A stretch of DNA of 64,000 nt. Origin: Cerasibacillus quisquiliarum. GTDB taxonomy: Bacteria > Bacillota > Bacilli > Bacillales > Amphibacillaceae. How positions within the stretch are numbered: position 1 is the stretch's first letter; every line of letters starts with the position of its first letter. This document shows positions 52,903 to 62,555 of this stretch, piece after piece. The stretch lies in NCBI RefSeq assembly GCF_014202495.1, contig NZ_JACHHA010000001.1:294005-358004 (forward strand). The letters are read 5' to 3'. The notes beneath the pieces were generated by a model, which saw only the letters and a program-made list of their open reading frames with translations, was not told where the DNA came from and did not search any database. The position numbers and the translations under genes were made by a program.

Positions 52903-54900
52903 TTACTTGACCTTAAATTGATTGATTTCGTTTTGCAAGTTGATAGCGTCGGAGTCGAGCTGCTCAGCAATATTTGATAGTTGCTCCATAGATGCGTGTT
53001 GTTCTTCTACAGATGCTGTTACTTCCTCTGTACCGGCTGCTGTTTCCTGGCTAATTGAAACAATGTTTTGTGCATGAGTTGTAATCGTTTGTTCTTGTGA
53101 CATAATTGTTTCTGTTAATTGAGTAACTTTTTGAATCATCGTATTATTTTCTTTAATAGCTTTTTGGATATTTTCAAAAGCTTGCTTCGTCTCATTAACC
53201 GTTTCTATTTGGTCATAGAAAATTTGGCCTGTACGGTCGATTAATTTTGTGCTTTTTTCGATTTCACTTTGCATATCAGTGACGAGAAGCGACACACCTT
53301 GAAGCGCTTTCTCTGTTTGTTCAGCTAATTTTCTTACTTCATCAGCAACTACTGCAAATCCACGACCATGTTCTCCAGCACGTGATGCTTCAATAGCGGC
53401 ATTTAATGCTAGTAAATTTGTTTGCTCAGAGATATCGGTAATTTCCGTAACGATTTCGCCTATTTGTGCTGATTTTTTATTTAAAGAGTGAATTGCTTGA
53501 ATGACATCTTTTGTCGCAACTTGTGTTTCTTTCGTTTGTTTTTGTAATGTATAGACAGTATTTAGACCTGTTTCAGATGCTTTATTTGAATGTTCAGCTT
53601 GTGAAAACATGTCATTATTATATGCAATAATTTCCTGAATCGATTGAGACAATTCGTCAGTAGCTTTTGCATTACTCTCCATGATTTCAGCTTGATTACT
53701 TGCGCCAGAAGCAATTTGTTCCATTGTTGTGGCAACTTCATTCGTTGCAGCTGTATTTTCTTCTGCACTAGCTACAAGATTTCGCGATGCGTCAGAAACA
53801 TGGTCTGATATTTCACTTATATGAGAAATCATTGCTCGTAAACGATTTGTCATCTGTGAAAAACTCTGTGCCAGTTGACCTATTTCATTCGATGCACTTG
53901 TTTCGATTGATACAGTTAAATCACCTGCTTCCACTTGTTGAATCGTTTCTTGTAAAGATTTAACAGGCTTTGTAATCTTACGTGCAATAAATACTGATAC
54001 AACCCCAGCTAAGATGATAATAATGACTAATGTCACGACAATTGGTAGTAATATAGATTGAGCTTGTTTAGAAAAATCACTTTCAAAGACAACTGCACCG
54101 ATTATCCAATTTGCCGTATTGTTTGTGACAAATGTTAACTGTTTTTTTTCTTTGTTTTCTTGATAGGATATTGTGCCATGTTCTTTACTTTTTTGTAATT
54201 GTTTAAAGAATGGGAGATCTTTAGCGCTTTTACCAATTTTCTTTGTATCCGGGTGTGCAATAAACACACCTTCTGAGTTAAGAATAAGAGCATAGCCAGA
54301 TTGTCCTGCATCTATATTTTTTCCTAAGTCAATGAGTGTATCAACAAACACATCTAAAGCTGTTACACCTTTTAATTTACCATCTTGATAAAATGCCTTT
54401 GCTACAGTAACGATTGTTTTTTCAGTAGATACATCTATAAATGGATCTGACCAAATGATTTCACCTTCCGCTTCAACTGCCATTTGATACCATTCTCTTG
54501 TCCGCGGGTCAAAATCACCTAAATCAGCTTCAGGGTAGAGAATAATTTCACCTGTATCATCTATACTCGTATGTGCGTTGCCTATTATATCTGTTTGATC
54601 AACTGTTTGTTTATAATATGTAAGTAGATCATCTGGTTTATTATTCTTGTAGTTAATAATATGTTCGTCTTCAGCAAAACGGTTAAGAATACTATGTGCC
54701 TCTTCAAAAAACAACTCGAATGTTTTATTCATTGTTTGAAGTTGACGATTGACCGAAAGTGTTTTTTCTTCCATAATCGTATTTTTACTAATCACATAGT
54801 TAGTCATTCCAATAGTGATACCCGTTATAACGATTAAAATGATGATAGGAACAAATATCCCAATAAAAAGTGAAGATTTCCGTTTTGACTTGCCTTTCAT
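52903..54900 (-). CDS. Methyl-accepting chemotaxis protein with dCache sensor
   Basis: A 665-aa chemoreceptor. First membrane helix about 12-33, then an extracellular double-Cache domain of about 245 residues ([24 protein letters not shown] is the characteristic block, shown in part; [11 protein letters not shown] follows), second helix about 282-302, HAMP, and a signalling coiled coil with [21 protein letters not shown] at its tip. The DPRxRxWY pattern suggests binding of amino acids or small organic acids. ATG 54900 has GGAG 8 nt upstream. The TRAP transporter next door may share its ligand (inference). Confidence 0.93.
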   Translation of the reverse strand: MKGKSKRKSSLFIGIFVPIIILIVITGITIGMTNYVISKNTIMEEKTLSVNRQLQTMNKTFELFFEEAHSILNRFAEDEHIINYKNNKPDDLLTYYKQTVDQTDIIGNAHTSIDDTGEIILYPEADLGDFDPRTREWYQMAVEAEGEIIWSDPFIDVSTEKTIVTVAKAFYQDGKLKGVTALDVFVDTLIDLGKNIDAGQSGYALILNSEGVFIAHPDTKKIGKSAKDLPFFKQLQKSKEHGTISYQENKEKKQLTFVTNNTANWIIGAVVFESDFSKQAQSILLPIVVTLVIIIILAGVVSVFIARKITKPVKSLQETIQQVEAGDLTVSIETSASNEIGQLAQSFSQMTNRLRAMISHISEISDHVSDASRNLVASAEENTAATNEVATTMEQIASGASNQAEIMESNAKATDELSQSIQEIIAYNNDMFSQAEHSNKASETGLNTVYTLQKQTKETQVATKDVIQAIHSLNKKSAQIGEIVTEITDISEQTNLLALNAAIEASRAGEHGRGFAVVADEVRKLAEQTEKALQGVSLLVTDMQSEIEKSTKLIDRTGQIFYDQIETVNETKQAFENIQKAIKENNTMIQKVTQLTETIMSQEQTITTHAQNIVSISQETAAGTEEVTASVEEQHASMEQLSNIAEQLDSDAINLQNEINQFKVK

Positions 54901-55005
54901 GATGGAGTCTCCTCTCTTATGTTTTATAGACAAATAGATGAATAAATTATGGCAGATTTACTATAAGGTGGCATTTTCCTTTCAAGATATGTTATGATAC
55001 CTATA

Positions 55006-55033
55006 TTGAATACATCGGATAGATTGCTATAAT
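55006..55033 (+). promoter_or_regulatory. SigA-type promoter upstream of the TRAP operon
   Basis: TTGAAT, 16-nt spacer, TATAAT, leaving a leader of about 195 nt that contains a cre-like site. Confidence 0.55.
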
Positions 55034-55176
55034 GTTTAACCCCCCCAACGTATGACCACACTTTGTTAATCATCACTTCAATTAAATTCAGAAAAAATTC
55101 GCATATTTATGTTCCTGACGACAAGAATTAAGTCATATTGTGGGGTGTCATTTAGCCATTTACATTCAGCATTATT

Positions 55177-55190
55177 TGAAAGCGCTAGCA
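55177..55190 (+). promoter_or_regulatory. cre-like site in the TRAP operon leader
   Basis: TGAAAGCGCTAGCA fits the cre consensus TGWAARCGYTWNCW at all 14 positions. It lies about 140 bp downstream of the promoter, where bound CcpA would act as a roadblock. Confidence 0.75.
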
Positions 55191-55234
55191 ATCTATTGAA
55201 GAATTTAAAAAATAGTAGTATGAGGAGGTTTATT

Positions 55235-56230
55235 ATGAAGAGTAAAAAACTTAGTATACTTAGCATAATGATTGGAATTGTACTTCTATTGACAGCCTGT
55301 GGTGGTGACAAGGCAAGTATTGCAATCGGTCCAGCTGCGAGTGAGACGAATTCGGCATCACGTTTATTACTAGAAGCGTATGGAATAGAGGATGGAGATT
55401 ATAAAGCGTATCAAGAGGGGTTTGGAGATGCAGCTGACCAAGTTCAAGATGGCAATATTGATATTTTAATAGGTGTTTTAGGACTACCAGCAGGAAGTAT
55501 TGAAAGCTTACACAATTCAACTGGTGATGTCGTCATGTTAGAGCTTTCAGATGAGGCGATTGACTATATTGAGGAAAATAGTGCTTATCGCCGTCATACG
55601 ATTCCGGCTGACACATATGAGTTTTTAGACAAAGATATTGAAACAGTTACTGCTTATGCAGTATTAATGGCGAATACAAATACCATTTCAGAAGAACAAG
55701 GCTATGAATTAGCTAAGGCGATGGTTGAGCATTCAAATGAAATCACACATGCCCAAGGAAAACAAATGACTTTAGAAAATGCACTTAACGGATCAGAAGG
55801 GTTACCGATTCATCCAGGAGCTGCTAAATATTATAAGGAGCAAGGGCTTGAATTTGATAATCCAATTGCTGAATTAGATCTGACGGATGAAAAAAGTGAA
55901 CTTGTTTTAGGAACAGGCAGTTCTGGTGGGACATATTATCCATTAGGTGGAGAAATGGCAATTGTGTTTAATAACCACATCGATAGTGTGAACGTCACTA
56001 ATCAAGAAACAGGGGCATCATTAGAGAACTTAGCCGGTATCCGTGATGGTAATATTGATTTAGGAATGACTGTGCATGTCCCAGCATTGGATGCGATTAA
56101 TGGAGAAGGACAGTTTAAAGATAATCAAGTTAAAAACGCTGCTTTTATCGGACATATTTATCCAGAAGCAGCACAAATTGTTACGCGTGAAAGTACAGGT
56201 ATTAAGAGTTTAGATGATTTAAAGAAGTAA
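55235..56230 (+). CDS. TAXI-type TRAP solute-binding lipoprotein with circularly permuted order
   Basis: A 331-aa lipoprotein (signal to residue 21, lipobox LLTAC, Cys22). It belongs to the TAXI family, but the halves are swapped. Residues about 27-203 match the usual C-terminal half: ASIAIGPAASETNSASRLL, DGNIDILIGVLGLPAGSIES, HTIPADTYEF, LENALNG and PIHPGAAKYYKEQG. A linker (about 204-221) follows, then residues about 222-331 match the usual N-terminal half: LVLGTGSSGGTYYPLGGEMA, TGASLENL, DGNIDLGM and the end GIKSLDDLKK. In the canonical order the last segment runs directly into the first. GAGGAGG lies 6 nt before the ATG; an open extension to 55109 lacks a ribosome site. It is followed by the TRAP permease. 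Confidence 0.9.
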   Translation: MKSKKLSILSIMIGIVLLLTACGGDKASIAIGPAASETNSASRLLLEAYGIEDGDYKAYQEGFGDAADQVQDGNIDILIGVLGLPAGSIESLHNSTGDVVMLELSDEAIDYIEENSAYRRHTIPADTYEFLDKDIETVTAYAVLMANTNTISEEQGYELAKAMVEHSNEITHAQGKQMTLENALNGSEGLPIHPGAAKYYKEQGLEFDNPIAELDLTDEKSELVLGTGSSGGTYYPLGGEMAIVFNNHIDSVNVTNQETGASLENLAGIRDGNIDLGMTVHVPALDAINGEGQFKDNQVKNAAFIGHIYPEAAQIVTRESTGIKSLDDLKK

Positions 56231-56251
56231 GTTAATGGGATAGATTGTCTT

Positions 56252-56277
56252 GGAAGAGATGCGTGGTCATCTCTTCC
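56252..56277 (+). terminator. Hairpin between binding protein and permease genes
   Basis: Perfect 10-bp stem GGAAGAGATG / CATCTCTTCC. With only a short T-rich stretch after it, it probably acts as a partial terminator or mRNA stabiliser that keeps the binding protein in excess. Confidence 0.6.
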
Positions 56278-56303
56278 GTTATTTTCAAAGGGTAGGTGAT
56301 TGT

Positions 56304-58268
56304 ATGAACAAAGATCAACAATCAGTAGATGCTCAGAAAGTATTAGAAAAATATGATCGTGAAAGTCAATATCGTATAAATATAGGTAGATGGGCTTGGG
56401 TTGTTGGTTTTCTTGGTATTTCCTTAACGCTTTTTCATTTATATACAGGATATTTTGGAACATTACCTTCGCAAAAGCAAGGTGCCATTCATCTCGGAAC
56501 GGCGTTAGGTATTATTTTTTTACTCTTTCCAATCAAGAAGGGATTGCATCGTGTTCAGAAGACAGTGCCTTGGTATGATGTACTTTTAGCATTTTTAGCG
56601 ATGTATGTCGCTTATCATAAAATTATTTTCTTCGATGATATTTTAATGGCACGTATTACTGGTTATACGACGTTTGATACGATTGTATCCATTATTGGGA
56701 TTTTGTTAGTTCTTGAAGCGACACGTCGAACAGTCGGACTTGCTATTGTTATTGTGGCAACCATCGCTATTTTATACGCTATATTAGGTAAATATATACC
56801 AACACAAGTACTTTCCCATGCGGGCTTTTCAATCGAGCGCATTACGACGAATTTATGGTATCAAGATAGTGGTGTATTTGGAACACCAATTCAAATATCA
56901 GCGAAATATATTTATCTTTTTTTATTTTTCGGTGTTGTTCTCGTCCATACAAATATAGGGAAATTCTTTAACAATTTAGCCTTTGCTTTAACTGGCCGTT
57001 TTACCGGTGGAACAGCTAAAGCTGCAGTAGCGGCTAGTGCTTTGCAAGGAATGGTCTCAGGTAGTTCGGTTGGAAATACTGTTGCTTCTGGTTCATTCAC
57101 CATTCCAATGATGAAGAAATCTGGATTTAAACCGGAATTTGCTGCAGCAACAGAAGCATCTGCTTCAACAGGTGGACAAATTATGCCACCTTTAATGGGG
57201 GCAGCCGCTTTTATTATGATGGAATATTTAGAGGTTAAATTTTCCACCATTATGTTAGCAGCAACGATTCCAGCGATTCTTTATTTTTCCGGTATATTTA
57301 TTGGTACACATTTTGAAGCAAAAAAGCGCGGTATTGTCGGTTTACCTAAGTCTCAATTGCCGAACTTGAAAGAACTCTTAAAAAAATACGGTTATATGTT
57401 GTTTCCTTTAATCATCATTATTGGTACAATTTTAGCTGGATTTACACCACAAAGAGCCGCTTTGCTTGGGATTTTTACAGCATACTTTATTAGTCTGTTA
57501 AGAAAAGAAACACGACTGAATTTTAAACAGACTGTTTATTTGTTAATAGAAGGTGCAAGAACGGCCTTACCAGTCATTGCTGCTGTGGCAACTGCAGGCA
57601 TCATTGCTGGAGTTGTTAGTATTACAGGACTCGGCTCTAAGTTTGCTTCGGGTATTATAGCGTTGTCTGGGGGGTTCTTGCCACTTGCCTTATTCTTCAC
57701 TATGATTGCTTGCTTAATTTTAGGAATGGGGTTACCGACAACAGCTAACTATGTTGTTACAGCCACAGTTGCTGCACCAGCTTTAATTAATTCTTTTGGT
57801 GTAGAACCGATTGCCGTCCATATGTTTGTGTTTTATTTCGGTATTGTTGCAGATATTACCCCACCTGTTTGTTTAGCCGCATATGCAGGAGCAGGAATCG
57901 CTAGGGCGAATCCATTTAAAACGGGAATTGATGCAGTAAGACTAGCAATAGCCGCTTTCATTATTCCTTATATATTTGTCGCTGATCCCATTTTATTAAT
58001 GGTCGATGTGACACCAATTAAATTTGTTTTTGCTATTTTAACAGCACTCATTGGTATGATGGCTGTAAGTAGTGCAATGATTGGTTACTTTAAAGCAAAT
58101 TCATTTGTATGGGAGAGAATCGCCTTATTTATTGGTGGATTATGTATGATTATTCCAGAAATGTATACGAATATTATTGGTGTTGTCGTCATTGGTGCTA
58201 TATGGTACATTCAGAAAAATCGTGATAATGATAGGATGGAAAACCAAAATATGACTGTTCAAGCATAA
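56304..58268 (+). CDS. TRAP transporter permease, fused 4TM/12TM (DctQM type)
   Basis: A 654-aa membrane protein. The N-terminal part (about 30-170) matches the small DctQ-like subunit and the rest the large DctM-like subunit: GRFTGGTAKAAVAASALQGM, VSGSSVGNTVASGSFTIP, ASTGGQIMPPLMGAAAFIM (each partly listed) and PTTANYVVTATVAAPAL. This is the permease that pairs with TAXI binding proteins. TAGGTGAT precedes ATG 56304; a longer frame from 56250 runs through the hairpin and is rejected. Substrate unknown; dicarboxylates or glutamate-like compounds are usual. Confidence 0.93.
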   Translation: MNKDQQSVDAQKVLEKYDRESQYRINIGRWAWVVGFLGISLTLFHLYTGYFGTLPSQKQGAIHLGTALGIIFLLFPIKKGLHRVQKTVPWYDVLLAFLAMYVAYHKIIFFDDILMARITGYTTFDTIVSIIGILLVLEATRRTVGLAIVIVATIAILYAILGKYIPTQVLSHAGFSIERITTNLWYQDSGVFGTPIQISAKYIYLFLFFGVVLVHTNIGKFFNNLAFALTGRFTGGTAKAAVAASALQGMVSGSSVGNTVASGSFTIPMMKKSGFKPEFAAATEASASTGGQIMPPLMGAAAFIMMEYLEVKFSTIMLAATIPAILYFSGIFIGTHFEAKKRGIVGLPKSQLPNLKELLKKYGYMLFPLIIIIGTILAGFTPQRAALLGIFTAYFISLLRKETRLNFKQTVYLLIEGARTALPVIAAVATAGIIAGVVSITGLGSKFASGIIALSGGFLPLALFFTMIACLILGMGLPTTANYVVTATVAAPALINSFGVEPIAVHMFVFYFGIVADITPPVCLAAYAGAGIARANPFKTGIDAVRLAIAAFIIPYIFVADPILLMVDVTPIKFVFAILTALIGMMAVSSAMIGYFKANSFVWERIALFIGGLCMIIPEMYTNIIGVVVIGAIWYIQKNRDNDRMENQNMTVQA

Positions 58269-58357
58269 ATGAGTCATGCTGTAAAATTGCTTTATTATTT
58301 CATTGATTTTCTATAGAATGAAATAATAGTTCAAAAAAGCAAATGGGAGGAAACGGC

Positions 58358-59311
58358 ATGCAATATGTGCAATGGGATCAAAAGCGCCTTGCGGAACTTG
58401 TCACGCTATGGAACGAAGAGCTGGGGAATGACTTTCCTATGCGGACATCCCTGTTTGAACAGAATAGTTTTTCGGATGAAAATATTTTACACGATGCTTC
58501 ATTAATCGTAGAAAATGATCGAGGTGAAGTGATTGGCTTTATTCTTACGAAAGTATGGCAAGAAAAACTCAATGTCAAAATGGATCATGAGTTGGGCTGG
58601 ATTCAGGCAATATTAGTCAAAAAGAGCTATCGTTGCAAAGGGATTGGTTCATATTTATTGCGTCATGCAGAAGCTGTACTAAGGAAAAAGCAAGTGAAAC
58701 AAATTCGCTTGGCTGGTGATGTGTGGCATTACTTCCCTGGAATTCCACATATTTATGAAGAAGTGATAGCATGGGCTGAAAAACGTGGGTATGAGAAACG
58801 AAGCGATGAATATGATTTACTAGCCACTTATCATAAAGAAGAGCCATTTTTTGATATTCCTGATCATATGACATTCACACTCTTAAGAGAAGAAGAAAAG
58901 GCAGATTTTCTTAAGTTTCTAAACCGATCCTTTCCGGGGCGTTGGGAATATGAAGCGATCAAATATTTTGAAAAGGGCGGGAAAGGTCGCGAATTTCTCG
59001 TTTTGAAAAGCAAAGGCCGTATGATAGGGTTTTGCCGTATTAATGATCATCAATCTCCGTTTATAGCGCAAAATGTATATTGGCAACCACTCTTCTCTCA
59101 GCCGATTGGCGGTATCGGGCCACTCGGTATTGACGAAAATGAACGTGGATCTGGGTATGGCTTAGCCATTGTTAAAGCAGCAATTAATACTTTACGTAAG
59201 CGTCATATTGAAACAATCGTTATTGATTGGACTAGTTTAATCGACTTTTATAATCAATTAGGCTTTTATCCTTGGAAAGGCTATGGGACATACTTTAAAG
59301 AAATAGATTAA
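58358..59311 (+). CDS. Tandem GNAT-family N-acetyltransferase
   Basis: A 317-aa protein with two GNAT folds. The first has GWIQAILVKKSYRCKGIGSYLL as its acetyl-CoA loop (about 85-106), the second GPLGIDENERGSGYGLAIV and a C-terminal FYNQLGF (about 245-300). GGGAGG precedes ATG 58358. It has its own terminator. The acceptor is unknown; the neighbouring NagZ-type gene makes amino sugars a possible but unproven target. Confidence 0.88.
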   Translation: MQYVQWDQKRLAELVTLWNEELGNDFPMRTSLFEQNSFSDENILHDASLIVENDRGEVIGFILTKVWQEKLNVKMDHELGWIQAILVKKSYRCKGIGSYLLRHAEAVLRKKQVKQIRLAGDVWHYFPGIPHIYEEVIAWAEKRGYEKRSDEYDLLATYHKEEPFFDIPDHMTFTLLREEEKADFLKFLNRSFPGRWEYEAIKYFEKGGKGREFLVLKSKGRMIGFCRINDHQSPFIAQNVYWQPLFSQPIGGIGPLGIDENERGSGYGLAIVKAAINTLRKRHIETIVIDWTSLIDFYNQLGFYPWKGYGTYFKEID

Positions 59312-59317
59312 ATATAT

Positions 59318-59362
59318 AAAAAAGGTTCTAATGATCGCTATTGATGATTAGAACCTTTTTTT
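59318..59362 (+). terminator. Terminator of the GNAT gene
   Basis: AAAAAAGGTTCTAAT arm with its complement and T7. Confidence 0.9.
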
Positions 59363-59464
59363 GTCATTTAAATCTTCTCCATTACGTGTTAATTGTATAA
59401 AAATTAACATCCGACATGTCATACGAAAATCTATAAAATCTGAAATAATATTTCACAAAAATTA

Positions 59465-59493
59465 TTGACTACCGTAATAATATTTAATATACT
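59465..59493 (+). promoter_or_regulatory. SigA-type promoter of the nagZ operon
   Basis: TTGACT, 17-nt spacer, TATACT, about 72 nt before the nagZ start. Confidence 0.75.
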
Positions 59494-59564
59494 TTTTATA
59501 AGTTGATAGATGAAAGGGATTACAATCTAGATTTTTTATACATAAACAGAGGAGATATCATCCG

Positions 59565-61097
59565 ATGAATAAACAATGGACATTACGAGAAAAATTGGCT
59601 CAATTGATGATGGTTGGATTTCATGGACAAATACCGTCAGAGGAAATATGCAGTTTAATAGAACAAGAGAAAATCGGTTCTGTTATCTTATTCGCACGAA
59701 ACATTGGTTCTCGAGATGAAACGAAAGCATTGACATCACAACTACAACAAGTCGCGCGAAATGCTCATCATCCATTGCCTTTACTCATTGCGATCGATCA
59801 AGAGAATGGTATTGTTAGTCGGTTAAAAGAAGAAAATACAACTTTTCCAGGGAATATGCTGTTGGGGGCTTGTGATGACGAGAATCTGACATATGAAATT
59901 AGCCGAGCCACAGCACGCGAGTTGAAAGCATTAGGTATCAACATGAATTTAGCTCCAGTGTTAGATGTAAATCATAATCCGAAAAATCCAGTCATCGGCG
60001 TACGCTCATACGGAGAAAAAGTTGAACATGTCATAAAGCACGGTCTCGCTTTTGTAAAAGGTCACTCTGATGAATATGTCTTAACAAGTGGTAAACATTT
60101 TCCCGGTCATGGAAATACGTCTGTTGATTCACATTTAGATTTACCGATTGTCACATCATCACGTGAGAATCTATATTATCATGAAATCGCTCCTTTTTAT
60201 GAAGCGATTAAACAAGGTTTACATAGTGTCATGGTTAACCATGTATATTATAAAGCGTTTGATAAAGAAGTCGTTCCAGCATCTTTATCAAAGGTAATCA
60301 TAACTGAACTTCTACGTGATGAGCTTCAGTTTAACGGTGTTGTTGTGACAGATTGTTTAGAAATGAAAGCCATTTCGGATACAGTAACAACACCTGAAGG
60401 GGCTGTTCAAGCGCTGCGAGTAGGAGCAGATCTCTTAATTGTATCGCAAACATATGACGTTCAAGTAGCAACACTTAATCGCCTCGAACAAGCTGTTAAA
60501 GATGGAGAGATTTCCATCGAGCAGGTCAATCAATCACTTGAACGTGTTAATCGATTAAAAGAAAACATTCAAAAGCAAAAGCGCGTCACTTATCATAAAG
60601 AAAAACATCAAATGTTAGCGAGAAAGGCTTTTCAAAAAGGCGTAACACTTCGTTCTGACACTCGTCCGTTAACACCTTTTAAACGAACAGATGACGTTAA
60701 AGTATTATGGTTACTTGAAGAAAATGATTCATTTGCAGAAGATGTTCATCTTAATGAAAATCAGATGGTTCAATCATTTAAGACGCTCGATTGGGAGCAT
60801 GTTTTTCTCCCATGGCAAAAACCTGCAAAGATAAGTCTTAGTCATAACGATGCATATCTTATTTTCACAAATGCGCAGAGGTTGTTGAAGCATCACCTAG
60901 ACTTGATTAATCGATTGATAAAAGAGCAAAAGCAGATTGTTTTCATTGCTTTAAAAAGTCCATATGTTTTATCAGATATACATGAAACAGTCACACAACT
61001 GGCTGTTTATGAACCAAATCCATATACTGTTGAAGCTGTTTTGCAAGTCATTCTTGGTAACGAAAAAGCAAATGGCAAGCTTCCAGTTACAATATAA
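59565..61097 (+). CDS. nagZ: Beta-N-acetylhexosaminidase (GH3, NagZ-like)
   Basis: A 510-aa GH3 enzyme. It has the NagZ-type catalytic loop KHFPGHGNTSVDSHLDLP (catalytic His and Asp) and the nucleophile motif VTDCLEMKAI. No signal peptide is seen, so it acts in the cytoplasm, unlike exported NagZ of B. subtilis. A C-terminal domain of about 150 residues follows the barrel. The downstream ABC importer could supply its substrate, e.g. GlcNAc-containing saccharides or muropeptide sugars. GAGGAG precedes the ATG. Confidence 0.9.
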   Translation: MNKQWTLREKLAQLMMVGFHGQIPSEEICSLIEQEKIGSVILFARNIGSRDETKALTSQLQQVARNAHHPLPLLIAIDQENGIVSRLKEENTTFPGNMLLGACDDENLTYEISRATARELKALGINMNLAPVLDVNHNPKNPVIGVRSYGEKVEHVIKHGLAFVKGHSDEYVLTSGKHFPGHGNTSVDSHLDLPIVTSSRENLYYHEIAPFYEAIKQGLHSVMVNHVYYKAFDKEVVPASLSKVIITELLRDELQFNGVVVTDCLEMKAISDTVTTPEGAVQALRVGADLLIVSQTYDVQVATLNRLEQAVKDGEISIEQVNQSLERVNRLKENIQKQKRVTYHKEKHQMLARKAFQKGVTLRSDTRPLTPFKRTDDVKVLWLLEENDSFAEDVHLNENQMVQSFKTLDWEHVFLPWQKPAKISLSHNDAYLIFTNAQRLLKHHLDLINRLIKEQKQIVFIALKSPYVLSDIHETVTQLAVYEPNPYTVEAVLQVILGNEKANGKLPVTI

Positions 61098-61182
61098 TGC
61101 GAGGATACTTTGGGAGGTGATGTCGGTATTAAGTGAAAGAGTGTGGGTACTTTTTTTACAATTAGAAAGGGGAAAATAAAAA

Positions 61183-62490
61183 ATGAAAAAGAAACATTTA
61201 TTACTTGCGATGATATTAATCATTACAATGATTTTTGTATCGGCATGTGGTAGTGACGATGCGAAAAAGGATAGTAAAGATAACAAAGATAGCAAAGGGA
61301 AAACAGAACAAACAACGATTGAATTTTGGACGATGCAATTAAAACCTACTTTTACAGAATATATTGAGGGTGTTATCGCTGATTTTGAAAATGAAAACCC
61401 AGATATTAAAATTGATTGGTTAGATGTTCCAGCTGCTGATTTAGATAAGAAGATTTTAACAGCAGTGAGTTCAAACACAGCACCAGACGTTGTGAACTTA
61501 AATCCAACATTTGCTTCTAAATTAGCAGAGCTTGATGCGTTAGTTAATATGGAAGAAGCTGTTTCTGATGAAGATAAGCAGAAATATGTAAAAGGTGCTT
61601 GGGAAGCAAACCGTCTTCAAGATGTAACATTTGTGATTCCATGGTACTTATCTACTGAAGTAACATTAAACAATACAAAAATTTATGAAGAAGCAGGGCT
61701 AGATCCAGAAAAACCTGCCAAAACATATGAAGAAGCAAAAGAATACTCAAAAATTATTAAAGAGAAAACAGGGAAATACGGTTACTTCCCATCACTAGAT
61801 TTATCTCTAGTTCTACAACATATGGTTGTAATGGGCGCTGAATTAACAAATGAAGATGGTACAAAAGCAGCCTTTAATACGCCTGAAGGATTAAAAGCAT
61901 TTGAATACTTTACAGAATTATATCAAGAAGACTTAATCCCTAAAGAGGCCTTATCAGGTGATCAAAGAAATACCATTGATATGTATCAAGCTGGACAAGT
62001 TGCCTTCTTTGCAGGTTCACACTTTATTTCACAAATAAAAGAGAATGCACCAGAAATCTATGAACATACAAAACCGTCTGAAGCGATTACTGGTGACACA
62101 GGTAAGAAAACAATGAGTGTACAAAACATCGTTGTTCCGAAACAAACTGATAACGAAGAAGCAGCAGTTAAATTTGCTTTATTTTTGACAAACGCTGAAA
62201 ATCAACTGGCATTTACAAAATTAACACCAATTTTACCATCTGCAGTTGAAGCATTAGAAGATCCTTATTTCACAGAAGCAGGTGAAGATGCGGAACCTAC
62301 TGATTTAGTGCGTATTACAGCAGCTGGTCAATTAGATGAAGCGGAATTACTCGTTCCACCGATGGAAAATTATGATGAATTAAAAGAAGCGATGTTCGAT
62401 GCGATTTCTGAAGCGATGCTAGGTGAAGCAACACCACAAGAAGCTTTAGATAAAGCAGAAAAAGCATGGAATGAAATTTTAGCAAAATAA
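61183..62490 (+). CDS. Sugar ABC transporter substrate-binding lipoprotein
   Basis: A 435-aa family-1 binding protein. Lipobox VSAC with Cys22, followed by a charged DDAKKDSKDNKDSKGK linker, then TIEFWTMQLKPTFTEYIEGV and the usual two-lobe pattern with GQVAFFAGSHF. It lies in one operon with nagZ (85 nt gap) and two permeases. AAAGGGG precedes the ATG. No ATPase gene is seen, so a shared MsmX-type ATPase probably serves it, as for other Bacillus sugar importers. Confidence 0.93.
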   Translation: MKKKHLLLAMILIITMIFVSACGSDDAKKDSKDNKDSKGKTEQTTIEFWTMQLKPTFTEYIEGVIADFENENPDIKIDWLDVPAADLDKKILTAVSSNTAPDVVNLNPTFASKLAELDALVNMEEAVSDEDKQKYVKGAWEANRLQDVTFVIPWYLSTEVTLNNTKIYEEAGLDPEKPAKTYEEAKEYSKIIKEKTGKYGYFPSLDLSLVLQHMVVMGAELTNEDGTKAAFNTPEGLKAFEYFTELYQEDLIPKEALSGDQRNTIDMYQAGQVAFFAGSHFISQIKENAPEIYEHTKPSEAITGDTGKKTMSVQNIVVPKQTDNEEAAVKFALFLTNAENQLAFTKLTPILPSAVEALEDPYFTEAGEDAEPTDLVRITAAGQLDEAELLVPPMENYDELKEAMFDAISEAMLGEATPQEALDKAEKAWNEILAK

Positions 62491-62496
62491 CTAATA

Positions 62497-62525
62497 GAAA
62501 AGAGGGGAGATCCTCTCCTCTTTTT
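62497..62525 (+). terminator. Hairpin after the binding-protein gene (partial terminator)
   Basis: AAAAGAGGGGA / TCTCCTCTTTT with one G-T pair and a T-run; likely lowers permease expression relative to the binding protein. Confidence 0.7.
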
Positions 62526-62555
62526 ATATATTCCTAAAAGAATGGGGTGGGTTAT

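Noticed and set aside
55078..55311. Minus-strand frame in the TRAP leader
   Set aside because: It overlaps the ribosome site and signal sequence of the binding-protein gene, has no ribosome site of its own and looks like a shadow frame.
55109..56230. TAXI gene as two fused or frameshifted neighbouring genes
   Set aside because: The frame is continuous, there is one lipoprotein signal and one ribosome site, each half occurs only once, and the old termini match a simple rotation of one protein.
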